From: CAYXUG01 sp964468655
Lineage (GTDB): Bacteria > Fidelibacterota > Marinisomatia > Marinisomatales > CAYXUG01
DNA length: 53,787 bases
Assembly (NCBI GenBank): GCA_964468655.1
Contig: CAYXUG010000006.1
Span: 1-53,787 of the forward strand
Direction of reading: 5' to 3'
In this document: in pieces, positions 6,950 through 15,569 of the stretch
How the letters are laid out: every line of letters starts with the position of its first letter
Position numbering within the stretch: the stretch's first letter is position 1
Notes under the pieces: model-generated
What the model saw: only the letters and a program-made list of their open reading frames with translations
The model's database searches: none
Told to the model about the DNA's origin: nothing
Program-made: the position numbers and the translations under genes

Positions 6950-9664
6950 ATGGCAGACGATAATAGGAATTCCCCCGAAACCGACATTCCAAAAGTTTAC
7001 AATCCCAAAGATGCGGAAAACCGGTGGTATCCCTACTGGCAGGAAAATGGTTTTTTTCATTCAACGGTAGATCAAAGTAAAACTCCCTACACAATACTGA
7101 TTCCGCCTCCAAACGTGACCGGGAGTCTCACCATCGGTCATGTATTAAACACTACCATACAGGATATTTTGATCCGCCGGGCGCGGATGATGGGAAAAGC
7201 CGCCTGCTGGATTCCCGGGACTGATCACGCCTCCATTGCAACAGAAACGAAAGTGGTCAACATGCTTCGGAAAAAAGGCGTTAAAAAATCTGATATCCCG
7301 AGAGAAGAATTTTTGAAGTACGCTTGGGAGTGGAAGGAGAAATACGGTTCACTCATTATTGAGCAGTTGAAAAAACTGGGGTGTTCCTGCGATTGGGAAA
7401 GAGAACGGTTTACCATGGATGACGGCTATTACAAGGCAGTCATTTCAGCGTTTGTAAAGCTGTACAAAAAAGGATTGATTTACAGAGGCAAGCGGCTGGT
7501 AAACTGGGACCCTAAAACAAAATCAGCCATTTCTGATGAAGAAGTCATTTATAAGGAAGTGAATGGTCACCTTTGGTATTTTCGATATCCGCTTAAAGAT
7601 TCCGATGAATCGTTAACTGTGGCAACCACGCGCCCTGAAACAATGCTTGGGGATACAGCCGTGGCGGTGAATCCAGATGATGAACGGTTTAAACACTTCA
7701 TTGGCAAAACGGTTATTCTTCCATTAGCGGGTCGGGAAATGCCCGTAATAGCTGATAAGTTTGTCGATCCGGAATTTGGCACCGGCTGTGTAAAGGTCAC
7801 GCCTGCTCATGACCCCAACGACCTCAAAATGGGGAAAAGTCATAATCTTGAATTTGTCAATATTTTCAATGATGATGCTACCTTGAACAAAAATGTTCCG
7901 GAAGAATTTCAGGGGTTGGACCGGTTTGATGCCCGGAAGTGTGTTATTGAACAAATGAAGAAAGAAGGGTATCTTGTAAAGACCGAAGATTATACCACAA
8001 ACATTGGCTATTCCGATAGGGGAAACGTTCCCATTGAACCTTATCTTTCGGAACAGTGGTTTATGAAAATGGAAGATTTGGCAAAACCGGCGCTGAAAGT
8101 GGTAAAAGAGGGGAAAATAAAATTTTATCCGGAACATTGGAATAAAACTTACTATCACTGGATGGAAAATATTCAGGACTGGTGTATCAGCAGACAGTTG
8201 TGGTGGGGGCATCGGATTCCTGTCTGGTACTGCCGGGGTAATGACATGGATGAATGTACATTGGAATGCAGGCAACCTATCGTTTCGGAGACAATCCCCG
8301 AATCATGCCCAGCTTGCGGTTCAAAGGATATGATTCAGGACCCTGATGTACTGGATACATGGGCGAGTTCATGGATTTGGCCTATGGGCGTTCATAACTG
8401 GCCGGAAGAAAGTGAAGACCTTTCTTACTTCCATCCCACTGATGCTTTGGTGACCGGTCCGGATATTATCTTTTTCTGGGTGGCGAGAATGATTATGTCG
8501 AGTATGGAGTTCAAAAGTGAAATCCCTTTCAAAAATGTTTATTTCACCGGAATGGTTCGAGATATGCAGGGGAGGAAAATGAGCAAATCATTGGGGAATT
8601 CACCTGATCCGCTGGAACTTATCGAAAAATACGGCGCCGATGCGCTGAGGTTCGGGATTATGCTCATAGCTCCGCAGGGGCAGGATATTCTGTTTTCTGA
8701 TGACAGGATGGAAGTGGGCAGAAATTTTATGAATAAACTGTGGAATGCATCCCGGTTTATTTTGATGAATTCTGAAGGGGTTGAGATTCTCCCGATGAAC
8801 GAAATTGACAGCAAACATCTGGAAATATCCGACAAGTGGATTATAAGTTCTTTGAATAGAACCATCAATAATGTTGGACGGCGATTCGGTACCTACAAGT
8901 TTAACGATGTTGCAAAAGAAATTTATGATTTTTTATGGGCTGATTTTTGTGACTGGTATGTGGAAATTATAAAATTAAGATTATATGGCAATGATTCTAC
9001 TCAAAAACAAGCTGCATTAAGTATCGCAATTCATTGCCTCAAATCGGTGTTAAAACTGCTCCACCCGTTTGCGCCTTTTATCACAGAGGAAATTTGGAAT
9101 CGCCTTGGCACAGTTTCAGAAAGTGACGAAAATTATCAATCTCTCATCGTTTCCGAGTATCCAGAGAGTGAAAGCAATTGGATTGATGAAAAGTGTGAAG
9201 ATGAATTTAATTATCTAAAAAATATCATTTCCAACATACGAACAGTGAGGAGTGAAATGAATGTACCTCCAGGGAAGAAGTCCGATCTTCTTATCACCGG
9301 CCATAATGGAAAATTGGACCTCATTAAGAATCATGAAAATATTATTAAGGACCTTGGTAAAGTGGGTGAATTGGAAACAGGAAATAATCTTGCTAAACCA
9401 TTACACAGCGCTACTATCGTTTTAAGCGATCTTGAACTGTTCATTCCGTTGGAGGGACTCATTGATGTAGAAAAGGAAAAGAACCGGCTGAAAAGTGAGA
9501 TTGAAAGAATTACTGGAAGGTGCCTTCTGATAAAAGGAAAACTGGAAAATTCAGATTTTGTGAACAAAGCGCCCGAAGAAGTTGTAAAACAGGAAGAAAA
9601 AAAATTAACCGATATGACCGCCAGTCTGTCAAAACTTGAACAAAACTACGAGATGATACAATGA
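6950..9664 (+). CDS. valS: Valyl-tRNA synthetase
   Basis: Charges tRNA-Val with valine. The 904-residue class Ia synthetase has the HIGH-type motif TIGH (61-64) within PPPNVTGSLTIGH, the editing domain with TTRPETMLGDTAVAV, the KMSKS motif (GRKMSKSLGN, about 540), the anticodon-binding domain, and a C-terminal coiled-coil arm (last 65 residues). I chose the ATG at 6950; a TTG immediately before it gives the same protein plus one residue. The stop overlaps the next start as ATGA. Confidence 0.97.
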   Translation: MADDNRNSPETDIPKVYNPKDAENRWYPYWQENGFFHSTVDQSKTPYTILIPPPNVTGSLTIGHVLNTTIQDILIRRARMMGKAACWIPGTDHASIATETKVVNMLRKKGVKKSDIPREEFLKYAWEWKEKYGSLIIEQLKKLGCSCDWERERFTMDDGYYKAVISAFVKLYKKGLIYRGKRLVNWDPKTKSAISDEEVIYKEVNGHLWYFRYPLKDSDESLTVATTRPETMLGDTAVAVNPDDERFKHFIGKTVILPLAGREMPVIADKFVDPEFGTGCVKVTPAHDPNDLKMGKSHNLEFVNIFNDDATLNKNVPEEFQGLDRFDARKCVIEQMKKEGYLVKTEDYTTNIGYSDRGNVPIEPYLSEQWFMKMEDLAKPALKVVKEGKIKFYPEHWNKTYYHWMENIQDWCISRQLWWGHRIPVWYCRGNDMDECTLECRQPIVSETIPESCPACGSKDMIQDPDVLDTWASSWIWPMGVHNWPEESEDLSYFHPTDALVTGPDIIFFWVARMIMSSMEFKSEIPFKNVYFTGMVRDMQGRKMSKSLGNSPDPLELIEKYGADALRFGIMLIAPQGQDILFSDDRMEVGRNFMNKLWNASRFILMNSEGVEILPMNEIDSKHLEISDKWIISSLNRTINNVGRRFGTYKFNDVAKEIYDFLWADFCDWYVEIIKLRLYGNDSTQKQAALSIAIHCLKSVLKLLHPFAPFITEEIWNRLGTVSESDENYQSLIVSEYPESESNWIDEKCEDEFNYLKNIISNIRTVRSEMNVPPGKKSDLLITGHNGKLDLIKNHENIIKDLGKVGELETGNNLAKPLHSATIVLSDLELFIPLEGLIDVEKEKNRLKSEIERITGRCLLIKGKLENSDFVNKAPEEVVKQEEKKLTDMTASLSKLEQNYEMIQ

Positions 9665-11004
9665 AAAAACTATTCTTATTATTACCTTTAATCTTTAACT
9701 CTCAAATCTCTGCTCAATCCCAAAATGCGACCATCACGCTCTACCGGGATGGTTATGGCCTCGTTAAACAGCCCGTATCGTTTACGGTTGAGAAAGGGAG
9801 AAATGAAGTAAACTATTCAAGCCTGCCCAATCAGATGGAAGTTGAATCACCCTTTTTATCTCTGAACAAGGCAAAAATGCTATTTCAAAGATTTAATAAA
9901 GATGTTTTCCATTCCCGATCATTTTTACAGGAACAGTTAGGGTATTATATTACAGTGACAACTGATGATGGGGAAACATTCAAAGGTCAATTGCTGGCTA
10001 TGGAAAATAATTGGTTATCAATTGAACAAAAGAAAACAATAACTATGATTAACTTCGATGAAATTATCTCCATTCAAGTGGGTAGTAAAGAAAAGACTTA
10101 TCCAGTGAAAGAAGAAATGTCCTGGGAAATTTCCTCCAAAGTCACAGGAAATGTGACAGGTGAATTAATCTATATCACCAGAGGAATCGAATGGGATGCT
10201 TCTTACAGATTGATTTCATCCAACGATAAATCAACGGGAAATCTCATTTCCCAAGCTAACATAAAAAATGAAACCAATTTAAGTTTTACCCATGCATCAA
10301 CACAGTTGCTGGAAGGTAATCTAAAAAGAGCAAAAGGCGGAGGTCAACGCAGAGTCAAAACCCAAAGGGGTGGATATATAGCTGACATGGCGGCGGATGT
10401 GTCCCCGGAGTTTTCCGCTGAAGAATTGGGAGATTATCATCTCTATACTCTTTCAGAAAAACTCACACTTCCCAAGAATGAAATGGTTACAGTTTCGCTA
10501 TACAAAGATAAAGAGGTGAAATTTACCCGCCTTTATAAATTTGAAAATAACGAACGGTCAAAGAAAAAAGAACCTCTGGTTGTAGAGCTATCATTCACAA
10601 ACGATTCAGAAAAACCTTTTCCGGCGGGTAATTTTCAAATCTATCACAAAAATACCAGGGGAAATGTAGAATTCGCCGGGGAAGATATGCTCAAGTATGT
10701 TCCGAAAGGAGAAATCGCAAAAGTCATTGCAGGCAGGGCCTCGGACGTTTTGGGTGAACGTAAGGTCGTGAATTATGAACGGAAAAAGAAAAGCGAAGAG
10801 GCAAGCATTCTACTTGAAGTGAAAAATAAACGGAATAAACAGGTAGAGGTGGAACTTACCGAACATATTCATGGCGATTGGGTGATTAAAGAACCCTCAC
10901 ACAATTATAAAAAAGTGGATGCCAGTACCATCACTTTCAATCTTACCCTTAAACCCAATTCCACAGAAACGGTTACCTATACCTACCGTAAGGAGTGGCA
11001 GTAG
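9661..11004 (+). CDS. Secreted DUF4139-type protein
   Basis: 447 residues with a clear signal peptide (MKKLFLLLPLIFNSQISAQS). The body resembles DUF4139 proteins: an N-terminal beta-domain describing a 'dull' strand pattern, then ITRGIEWDASYRLI, which matches the conserved Gx-W-xA-Y core, and a C-terminal beta-rich part ending in the common ETVTYTYRKEW. DUF4139 has no established molecular function. The export signal places it in the periplasm or at the outer membrane. It is translationally coupled to valS by a 4-base overlap, which is probably incidental to function. Confidence 0.75.
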   Translation: MKKLFLLLPLIFNSQISAQSQNATITLYRDGYGLVKQPVSFTVEKGRNEVNYSSLPNQMEVESPFLSLNKAKMLFQRFNKDVFHSRSFLQEQLGYYITVTTDDGETFKGQLLAMENNWLSIEQKKTITMINFDEIISIQVGSKEKTYPVKEEMSWEISSKVTGNVTGELIYITRGIEWDASYRLISSNDKSTGNLISQANIKNETNLSFTHASTQLLEGNLKRAKGGGQRRVKTQRGGYIADMAADVSPEFSAEELGDYHLYTLSEKLTLPKNEMVTVSLYKDKEVKFTRLYKFENNERSKKKEPLVVELSFTNDSEKPFPAGNFQIYHKNTRGNVEFAGEDMLKYVPKGEIAKVIAGRASDVLGERKVVNYERKKKSEEASILLEVKNKRNKQVEVELTEHIHGDWVIKEPSHNYKKVDASTITFNLTLKPNSTETVTYTYRKEWQ

Positions 11005-11011
11005 TAGGTTT

Positions 11012-11032
11012 CTGGTTATTGGTAACTGGTGA
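11012..11032. repeat. Heptad repeat tract (consensus YTGGTRA)
   Basis: Three consecutive seven-base units CTGGTTA, TTGGTAA and CTGGTGA start 8 bases after the DUF4139 stop. The same heptad recurs inside the neighbouring beta-helix gene at 11476-11503. Confidence 0.7.
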
Positions 11033-11080
11033 TTGTCCGGCATCTTTTTCGCGGGTTTTTAGAGGGGAATTATTATTACC

Positions 11081-11178
11081 CGTCATTGCGAGGAACGAAG
11101 TGACGTGGCAATCTCATCAGTTCTGCCGGTAAAACAACGAGATCACCACGCTACACCTTTCGGCGGAACTCGTGATGA
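11081..11178. repeat. CATTGCGAG-type imperfect inverted repeat
   Basis: The left arm reads CGTCATTGCGAGGAACGAAG then TGACGTGGCAATCTC; after about 25 bases a degenerate inverted copy (GAGATCACCACG ... CTCGTGATGAC) follows. Related CATTGCGAG...GCAATCTC palindromes are dispersed in many bacterial genomes. A second copy lies on the other side of the beta-helix gene at 12843-12923. Confidence 0.75.
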
Positions 11179-11184
11179 CTTCCA

Positions 11185-12768
11185 CTACTTAAGTAATACC
11201 ATCTTTTTCGTAATAACATTATTACCAGTTACCAAACGGTAAATATAAACCCCACTGGCAACATCACTGGCATTCCAGATCACTGAATGAGAACCACTTT
11301 CCATTACATTATCAATTAGTGTTTCCACCAATCGTCCTTTAACATCAAAAATGTGTAGAGACGTTCCGCCGGAACGTCTCCCGGAGACGACCGACCCGGT
11401 CGTCTCTACAGGTATGTCAAATCTGATGGTGGTAACCGGATTAAACGGGTTGGGATAGTTTTGATGCAGAACAAACTGGTGAGGGGTAACTGGTGACTGG
11501 TTACTAATTGAAACGGTACCATACTCGAATGCCCCCATATCTGGGGCTGAACCTAAATATTCATCAGGACTCATGTTGACAAGTGTGTCTCCTTCCCATA
11601 CAAAAAATGGAGTACCAGCGTCAATGCAGGGGGAGCCTTCTTGCAGATTGAAGTCACCGTTATCGGGATCGACAAATAGGGGATCAGTGTCGATGTTGCC
11701 GTTAAGCCAATTCAAGCTACCACCCACAGCATAAACTCCATCTTGTCCATTTTCAATATCTGTGTAACTGATAGTAACTTCTGTTGGACCCCATTCAAAC
11801 CCTGGTGGTGATGAATAAATTCCCTCCTGTGAATTACTCCAGATGATGGAATTTGAGATTTGAACTGCTGAATAATCATACAAGTTTATTCCACCACCAC
11901 ATTGTGCCTCATTATCATCTATTGTAACATTTTCCAATATCAGATTACTACTATATTTAACGAGAATTCCGCCACCACTCATTTGTGTAATATTACTTGC
12001 AATCACAGTGTTTTTGATGGTGCCATTAGACTCACTGCTTATACTTAATCCTCCACCATTAAGACAGGGGATGTCAATATCATTCACACCATTATCTTTA
12101 ATGGATGATTGATTTATTTCAAATTCACATTGCGTAAAAAAGAGCCCCGCACCTTCATGTGCAAAATTGTTTCTAATATTTATATTTATTAATTCAGGAG
12201 ATGAATTTTCACAGTATATACCTCCTCCGAGATAGACGGAATTATTTTGTTCAATAGAAACATTCTTTATAATTGAATTGGAATTATCCGCAATAAATAT
12301 TCCAGACCCTCTACCCCAGTAGCCGATGGATTCATTATCAAAAATTGATAAGTGCGTCAATGTTGGGCTGGATTCATTTTTTATGGTTACTCCACCTCCC
12401 CAGATTGAATTCGATGGCTGTCCACCCCCCTGACCATTTGTGATCCAAAATCCATCTAACATAGCAGTTGAGTTTTCACCACTTTCAAAAGTGACTACAG
12501 AGCCGTTTTGACCGCCGTCTATGATTGGTAAAAATAAATTGGCATTTTCCTCATAATAACTACTGGTAGAAATAACAACGATATTATTTCCATTAAAATT
12601 AAGGTTCTCATAATAAGTACCCTCATAAACCAAAACCGTATCTCCCTCTACTGCTGCATCAATACCTTGTTGTATGGCAGGATAGTCTTCAGGAATGTGG
12701 ATAATGGTTGCGGATGCAACATTTAAAATGCAAACAGCGAAAGTAATAATTTGTAGTATTCTTTTCAT
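11185..12768 (-). CDS. Secreted parallel beta-helix protein with type IX-like sorting domain
   Basis: 527 residues. A signal peptide (MKRILQIITFAVCILNVASA) is followed by IIHIPEDYPAIQQGIDAAVE, the usual entry to a right-handed parallel beta-helix, then repeated Asn/Gly-rich rungs (for example GGGINLYDYSAVQISNSIIW) to about residue 400. The C terminus is a Por-type sorting domain with QNYPNPFNPVTTIRFDIP, GRLVETLIDN and GVYIYRLVTG, so it is predicted to be exported and surface-bound or released. I chose the ATG at 12768; an upstream in-frame start at 12867 would add residues translated from a dispersed repeat. A 57-base palindromic element sits in frame inside the sorting domain. Confidence 0.85.
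   Translation of the reverse strand: MKRILQIITFAVCILNVASATIIHIPEDYPAIQQGIDAAVEGDTVLVYEGTYYENLNFNGNNIVVISTSSYYEENANLFLPIIDGGQNGSVVTFESGENSTAMLDGFWITNGQGGGQPSNSIWGGGVTIKNESSPTLTHLSIFDNESIGYWGRGSGIFIADNSNSIIKNVSIEQNNSVYLGGGIYCENSSPELININIRNNFAHEGAGLFFTQCEFEINQSSIKDNGVNDIDIPCLNGGGLSISSESNGTIKNTVIASNITQMSGGGILVKYSSNLILENVTIDDNEAQCGGGINLYDYSAVQISNSIIWSNSQEGIYSSPPGFEWGPTEVTISYTDIENGQDGVYAVGGSLNWLNGNIDTDPLFVDPDNGDFNLQEGSPCIDAGTPFFVWEGDTLVNMSPDEYLGSAPDMGAFEYGTVSISNQSPVTPHQFVLHQNYPNPFNPVTTIRFDIPVETTGSVVSGRRSGGTSLHIFDVKGRLVETLIDNVMESGSHSVIWNASDVASGVYIYRLVTGNNVITKKMVLLK
11354..11410. repeat. 57-bp double-hairpin palindromic element inside a coding region
   Basis: Outer inverted ends TGTAGAGAC / GTCTCTACA enclose two hairpins: a perfect 10-base stem GAGACGTTCC with loop GCC (11358-11380), and a 9-base stem GAGACGACC with a 5-base loop (11384-11406). 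Its length is exactly 19 codons, and it is translated within the sorting domain of the beta-helix gene as a Gly/Ser/Arg-rich loop. Confidence 0.85.
11476..11503. repeat. Heptad repeat tract inside the beta-helix gene
   Basis: Four seven-base units CTGGTGA, GGGGTAA, CTGGTGA and CTGGTTA match the YTGGTRA heptads at 11012-11032. They encode the linker (NQSPVTPHQ region) just before the sorting domain on the minus strand. A reverse copy of the ten-base core ACCAGTTACC occurs at 11224-11233. Confidence 0.65.
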
Positions 12769-12842
12769 TATAATCACCATATTGGTAAAGTACATCTTGT
12801 ATGTGTAAAATGCAAATGGAAGAAAAACAATCATACCTTCTC

Positions 12843-12923
12843 TGTCATTGCGAGCGAAGCGTGGCAATCTCAGTTATTTGCAATGAAAGTGAGCGGGATC
12901 GCCCCGTCCAGCAAGATGACGGG
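12843..12923. repeat. Second CATTGCGAG-type inverted repeat
   Basis: Left arm TGTCATTGCGAGCGAAGCG then TGGCAATCTC; a degenerate right arm (GGGATCGCCCCGTC ... AAGATGACG) follows after about 20 bases. Together with the copy at 11081-11178 it brackets the beta-helix gene. It lies in the upstream region of that gene, and the rest of the gap to recG (12924-13083) holds only short palindromes. Confidence 0.75.
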
Positions 12924-12932
12924 CAGGCACAT

Positions 12933-12946
12933 CCGCCGATTGGCGG
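12933..12946. repeat. Small GC-rich hairpin
   Basis: CCGCC GATT GGCGG, a perfect 5-base stem in the noncoding gap before recG. It has no T tract, so it is not a standard terminator. The adjacent sequence to 13083 shows no gene and no convincing promoter. Confidence 0.5.
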
Positions 12947-13083
12947 AAATCCTCTTCCAAAGGATCTCTGCTTATAGGCGAGTCTTCGACCTGTGGACAA
13001 AAGGGGGACTTTAATTATTTGGCCATTGCCTTCCTGACGCCAGACAGGGTGGCATTAAAAGACCATCTTTCGTATAATTGAAT

Positions 13084-15183
13084 ATGGTAAACCACCCGCC
13101 AAATCAGGGGTTAAATGATTCAATCCAATTTCTCAAAGGCGTCGGCCCCAAGCGGAGTGATGTTTTAGAAAATGAGGGAATTGAGACTGTCCTCGATTTG
13201 TTGTATCATTTTCCCCGAAGGCATCTTGACAGAACATCGGTAACATCTCTCCGTGATTTGACAAAGGATGTGACAACGACTGTTGTCGTTAAGGTGGAAG
13301 CGGGCGGAATCAGGACTGCCAGAAAACGGAAATATTATCAACTCATCGTCAGTGATGAAACAGGCAGGATGAACTGCGTTTGGTTCAATGGAATTCAGTA
13401 TGTGCAGAATGTATTCTCGCCGGGTGAAAAGGTGGCATTTCACGGTAAAGTAGAATTCTACAACGGCTACCAGATGGTCCACCCGGAATATGACAAAATT
13501 GGTGATGATGAGGACGATCCCCTCAATACCGGCGCCATCATTCCATTGTATCCTTCTACACAGCCGTTGAAATCTGTTGGGCTCGACAGCAGGGGATTCC
13601 GAAAAATTGAAAAAGAAGCGTTAATAATATTGGAAAACAATCCAGTGGAATTTCTGCCGGATATTATCCTGAAAGATTGTGGACTAATGCCCCTCCCGGA
13701 TTCCCTTAAATTTATCCATTTTGCGCCGGGAATCGGTGAACTTGAGCGGGCTGTAAGCAGGTTGAAATTTGATGAACACTTTTTTCTTCAGCTTCTTATG
13801 GCGCTGAAAAAAATGAGCATTCAGGAGTTACAGGGGAGAGCATTTACCAAAACAGGTCCCTATGTTAAACTGATCTATGACTTTTTAGAGTTTGAATTGA
13901 CCAAAGCCCAAAAAAGAGTTTTAAAGGAAGTCCATGAGGACCTTGCTTCGCCTCACGTAATGAACCGCCTTTTGCAGGGGGATGTTGGATCAGGGAAGAC
14001 CGTTGTAGCCATTTTGGCTTCTGCCATTGCGGTGGGTAACGGGGTGCAGGTGGCAGTCATGGCGCCCACGGAAATTTTGGCACACCAGCATATTCAAGTC
14101 TTCAAATCGTACTGCGACAGGGCGCAGATTCCCGTGGCAATTCTAGTAGGCAAACAGGGAACAAAAGAACGGAAGAACATATTAGAAGGCATTAAAGATG
14201 GAAAAATAAAGATTGTTATAGGAACACATGCCCTCATTCAGGAAGCTGTTCAATTCAAGGACCTGGGATTTATCATCATAGATGAGCAGCAAAGATTCGG
14301 CGTGATGCAGAGAGGAACACTTCTTGAAAAAGGATACAATCCTGATGTGCTTGTCATGACGGCCACTCCCATTCCGCGGACCATGGCAATTACCTACCAT
14401 GGTGATCTGGACCTGTCCATCATTGACGAAATGCCAAAGGAACGAAAGCCGGTGATTACGAAAGTTGTTACGGAGGAACGATTGCAGAAAGTGTATCAGT
14501 TTATTTCTGATGAGTTGGAAAAAGGCAGGCAATGCATGGTGGTTTATCCGCTGATTGATGAATCCGAAAAGGTTGATCTAAAAGCTGCGGAAGAAGGATT
14601 TAATTATTTGTCTCAAAAAGTATTTCCCAAATACACGCTTGCTTTGCTCCACGGCAGAATGAAAAAAAATGAAAAAGATGCCATCATGGACAAATTTGCC
14701 GGGAATGAAATCCAGATTCTGGTATCCACAACTGTCATTGAAGTTGGAATAGATGTTCCTAATGCCACCGTCATGCTTATAGAAAATGCCGAACGGTTCG
14801 GACTTACGCAGCTTCACCAGTTGAGAGGTAGAGTGGGGAGAGGAAAAGAAAGAGGTGTATGCATTCTGATTCAAAGAAAATTTACACCTACAGGTAATCA
14901 GCGGTTAAATATTATGCAAAGGACGAACAACGGATTTGAAATCTCTGATGAAGACCTTAAATTACGAGGTCCCGGCGAGTTCTATGGGACGAAACAACAC
15001 GGGTTCTTGAAATGGAAAATAGCAGACCTGGTGAAAGATGGTCCAATCATACAGCTGGCCCGCAGGGCTGCATTTGATCTTGTAGAAAGTGATCCGCAAT
15101 TGCGAAAACCCGATCATTCAAAAATTCGTAAACGATTTCTTAAAACATACCAGCATATGCTGGAATTTGTAAACATAGGATAA
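13084..15183 (+). CDS. recG: ATP-dependent DNA helicase RecG
   Basis: Remodels stalled replication forks and branch-migrates Holliday junctions. The 699-residue protein has the N-terminal wedge domain with an OB fold (about 60-170), then the superfamily 2 helicase motifs: Walker A LQGDVGSGKTVVA (about 298), the RecG-typical DEQQRFGV box (about 400), MTATPIPRTMA, and the C-terminal STTVIEVGIDVPNA and QLRGRVGRG. The first residues GVGPKRSDVLENEGI form the expected helix-hairpin element. The start could also be the in-frame TTG at 13078; neither has a strong ribosome-binding site. Confidence 0.97.
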   Translation: MVNHPPNQGLNDSIQFLKGVGPKRSDVLENEGIETVLDLLYHFPRRHLDRTSVTSLRDLTKDVTTTVVVKVEAGGIRTARKRKYYQLIVSDETGRMNCVWFNGIQYVQNVFSPGEKVAFHGKVEFYNGYQMVHPEYDKIGDDEDDPLNTGAIIPLYPSTQPLKSVGLDSRGFRKIEKEALIILENNPVEFLPDIILKDCGLMPLPDSLKFIHFAPGIGELERAVSRLKFDEHFFLQLLMALKKMSIQELQGRAFTKTGPYVKLIYDFLEFELTKAQKRVLKEVHEDLASPHVMNRLLQGDVGSGKTVVAILASAIAVGNGVQVAVMAPTEILAHQHIQVFKSYCDRAQIPVAILVGKQGTKERKNILEGIKDGKIKIVIGTHALIQEAVQFKDLGFIIIDEQQRFGVMQRGTLLEKGYNPDVLVMTATPIPRTMAITYHGDLDLSIIDEMPKERKPVITKVVTEERLQKVYQFISDELEKGRQCMVVYPLIDESEKVDLKAAEEGFNYLSQKVFPKYTLALLHGRMKKNEKDAIMDKFAGNEIQILVSTTVIEVGIDVPNATVMLIENAERFGLTQLHQLRGRVGRGKERGVCILIQRKFTPTGNQRLNIMQRTNNGFEISDEDLKLRGPGEFYGTKQHGFLKWKIADLVKDGPIIQLARRAAFDLVESDPQLRKPDHSKIRKRFLKTYQHMLEFVNIG

Positions 15184-15191
15184 GAGGAAAC

Positions 15192-15569
15192 ATGACAGAA
15201 GAAACATTATCTAAGGATGAGCAGTTGTTTACTCAACTGGTCTCGTCCTATTCCACCTCAGCGTGGATATCACTTGGGAAAATCAAAAATCCCATGACAG
15301 ATAAATTAGAACGGAATTTGCAACAGGCATCGTATGCCATCGATATGCTTGATATGCTTTCAAGAAAAATGGGAGATAATCTTAACGAAAATGAAAGGAA
15401 GTTTCTCACGTCCGTTGTAGGTGATCTCAAAATGAATTATATGGAAGAATCCAAAAAGGGAGATGAACCTTCTGATGACAGCCAGGATGAGGAAAAAGAT
15501 GAATCCTCAGAAGAAACTAAGGAAGAGTCAGGTAAAGAAGAATCAGAAGAGGAGAATGCATCAGACTAA
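15192..15569 (+). CDS. DUF1844 family protein
   Basis: 125 residues. The first 85 resemble DUF1844: FTQLVSSYSTSAWISLGKIKNP, then NLQQASYAIDMLDMLSRK and a final helix NERKFLTSVVGDLKMNYM. The last 40 residues are almost entirely Glu, Asp, Lys and Ser and are probably disordered. No function is known for the family. It starts 8 bases after recG with AGAGGAAA upstream and overlaps the start of the next gene. Confidence 0.8.
   Translation: MTEETLSKDEQLFTQLVSSYSTSAWISLGKIKNPMTDKLERNLQQASYAIDMLDMLSRKMGDNLNENERKFLTSVVGDLKMNYMEESKKGDEPSDDSQDEEKDESSEETKEESGKEESEEENASD

Noticed and set aside
11012..11503. Heptad repeats as a CRISPR array
   Set aside because: The units are 7 bases long without spacers and no cas genes are present.
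12769..12867. An N-terminal extension of the beta-helix protein beginning MPRFARNDREG
   Set aside because: These codons come from the reverse strand of the dispersed CATTGCGAG repeat, a known source of false starts. A proper signal peptide begins at 12768.
15463..15555. A longer start for the DUF2723 protein
   Set aside because: The extra residues are lysine-rich shadow translation of the acidic tail of the DUF1844 gene.
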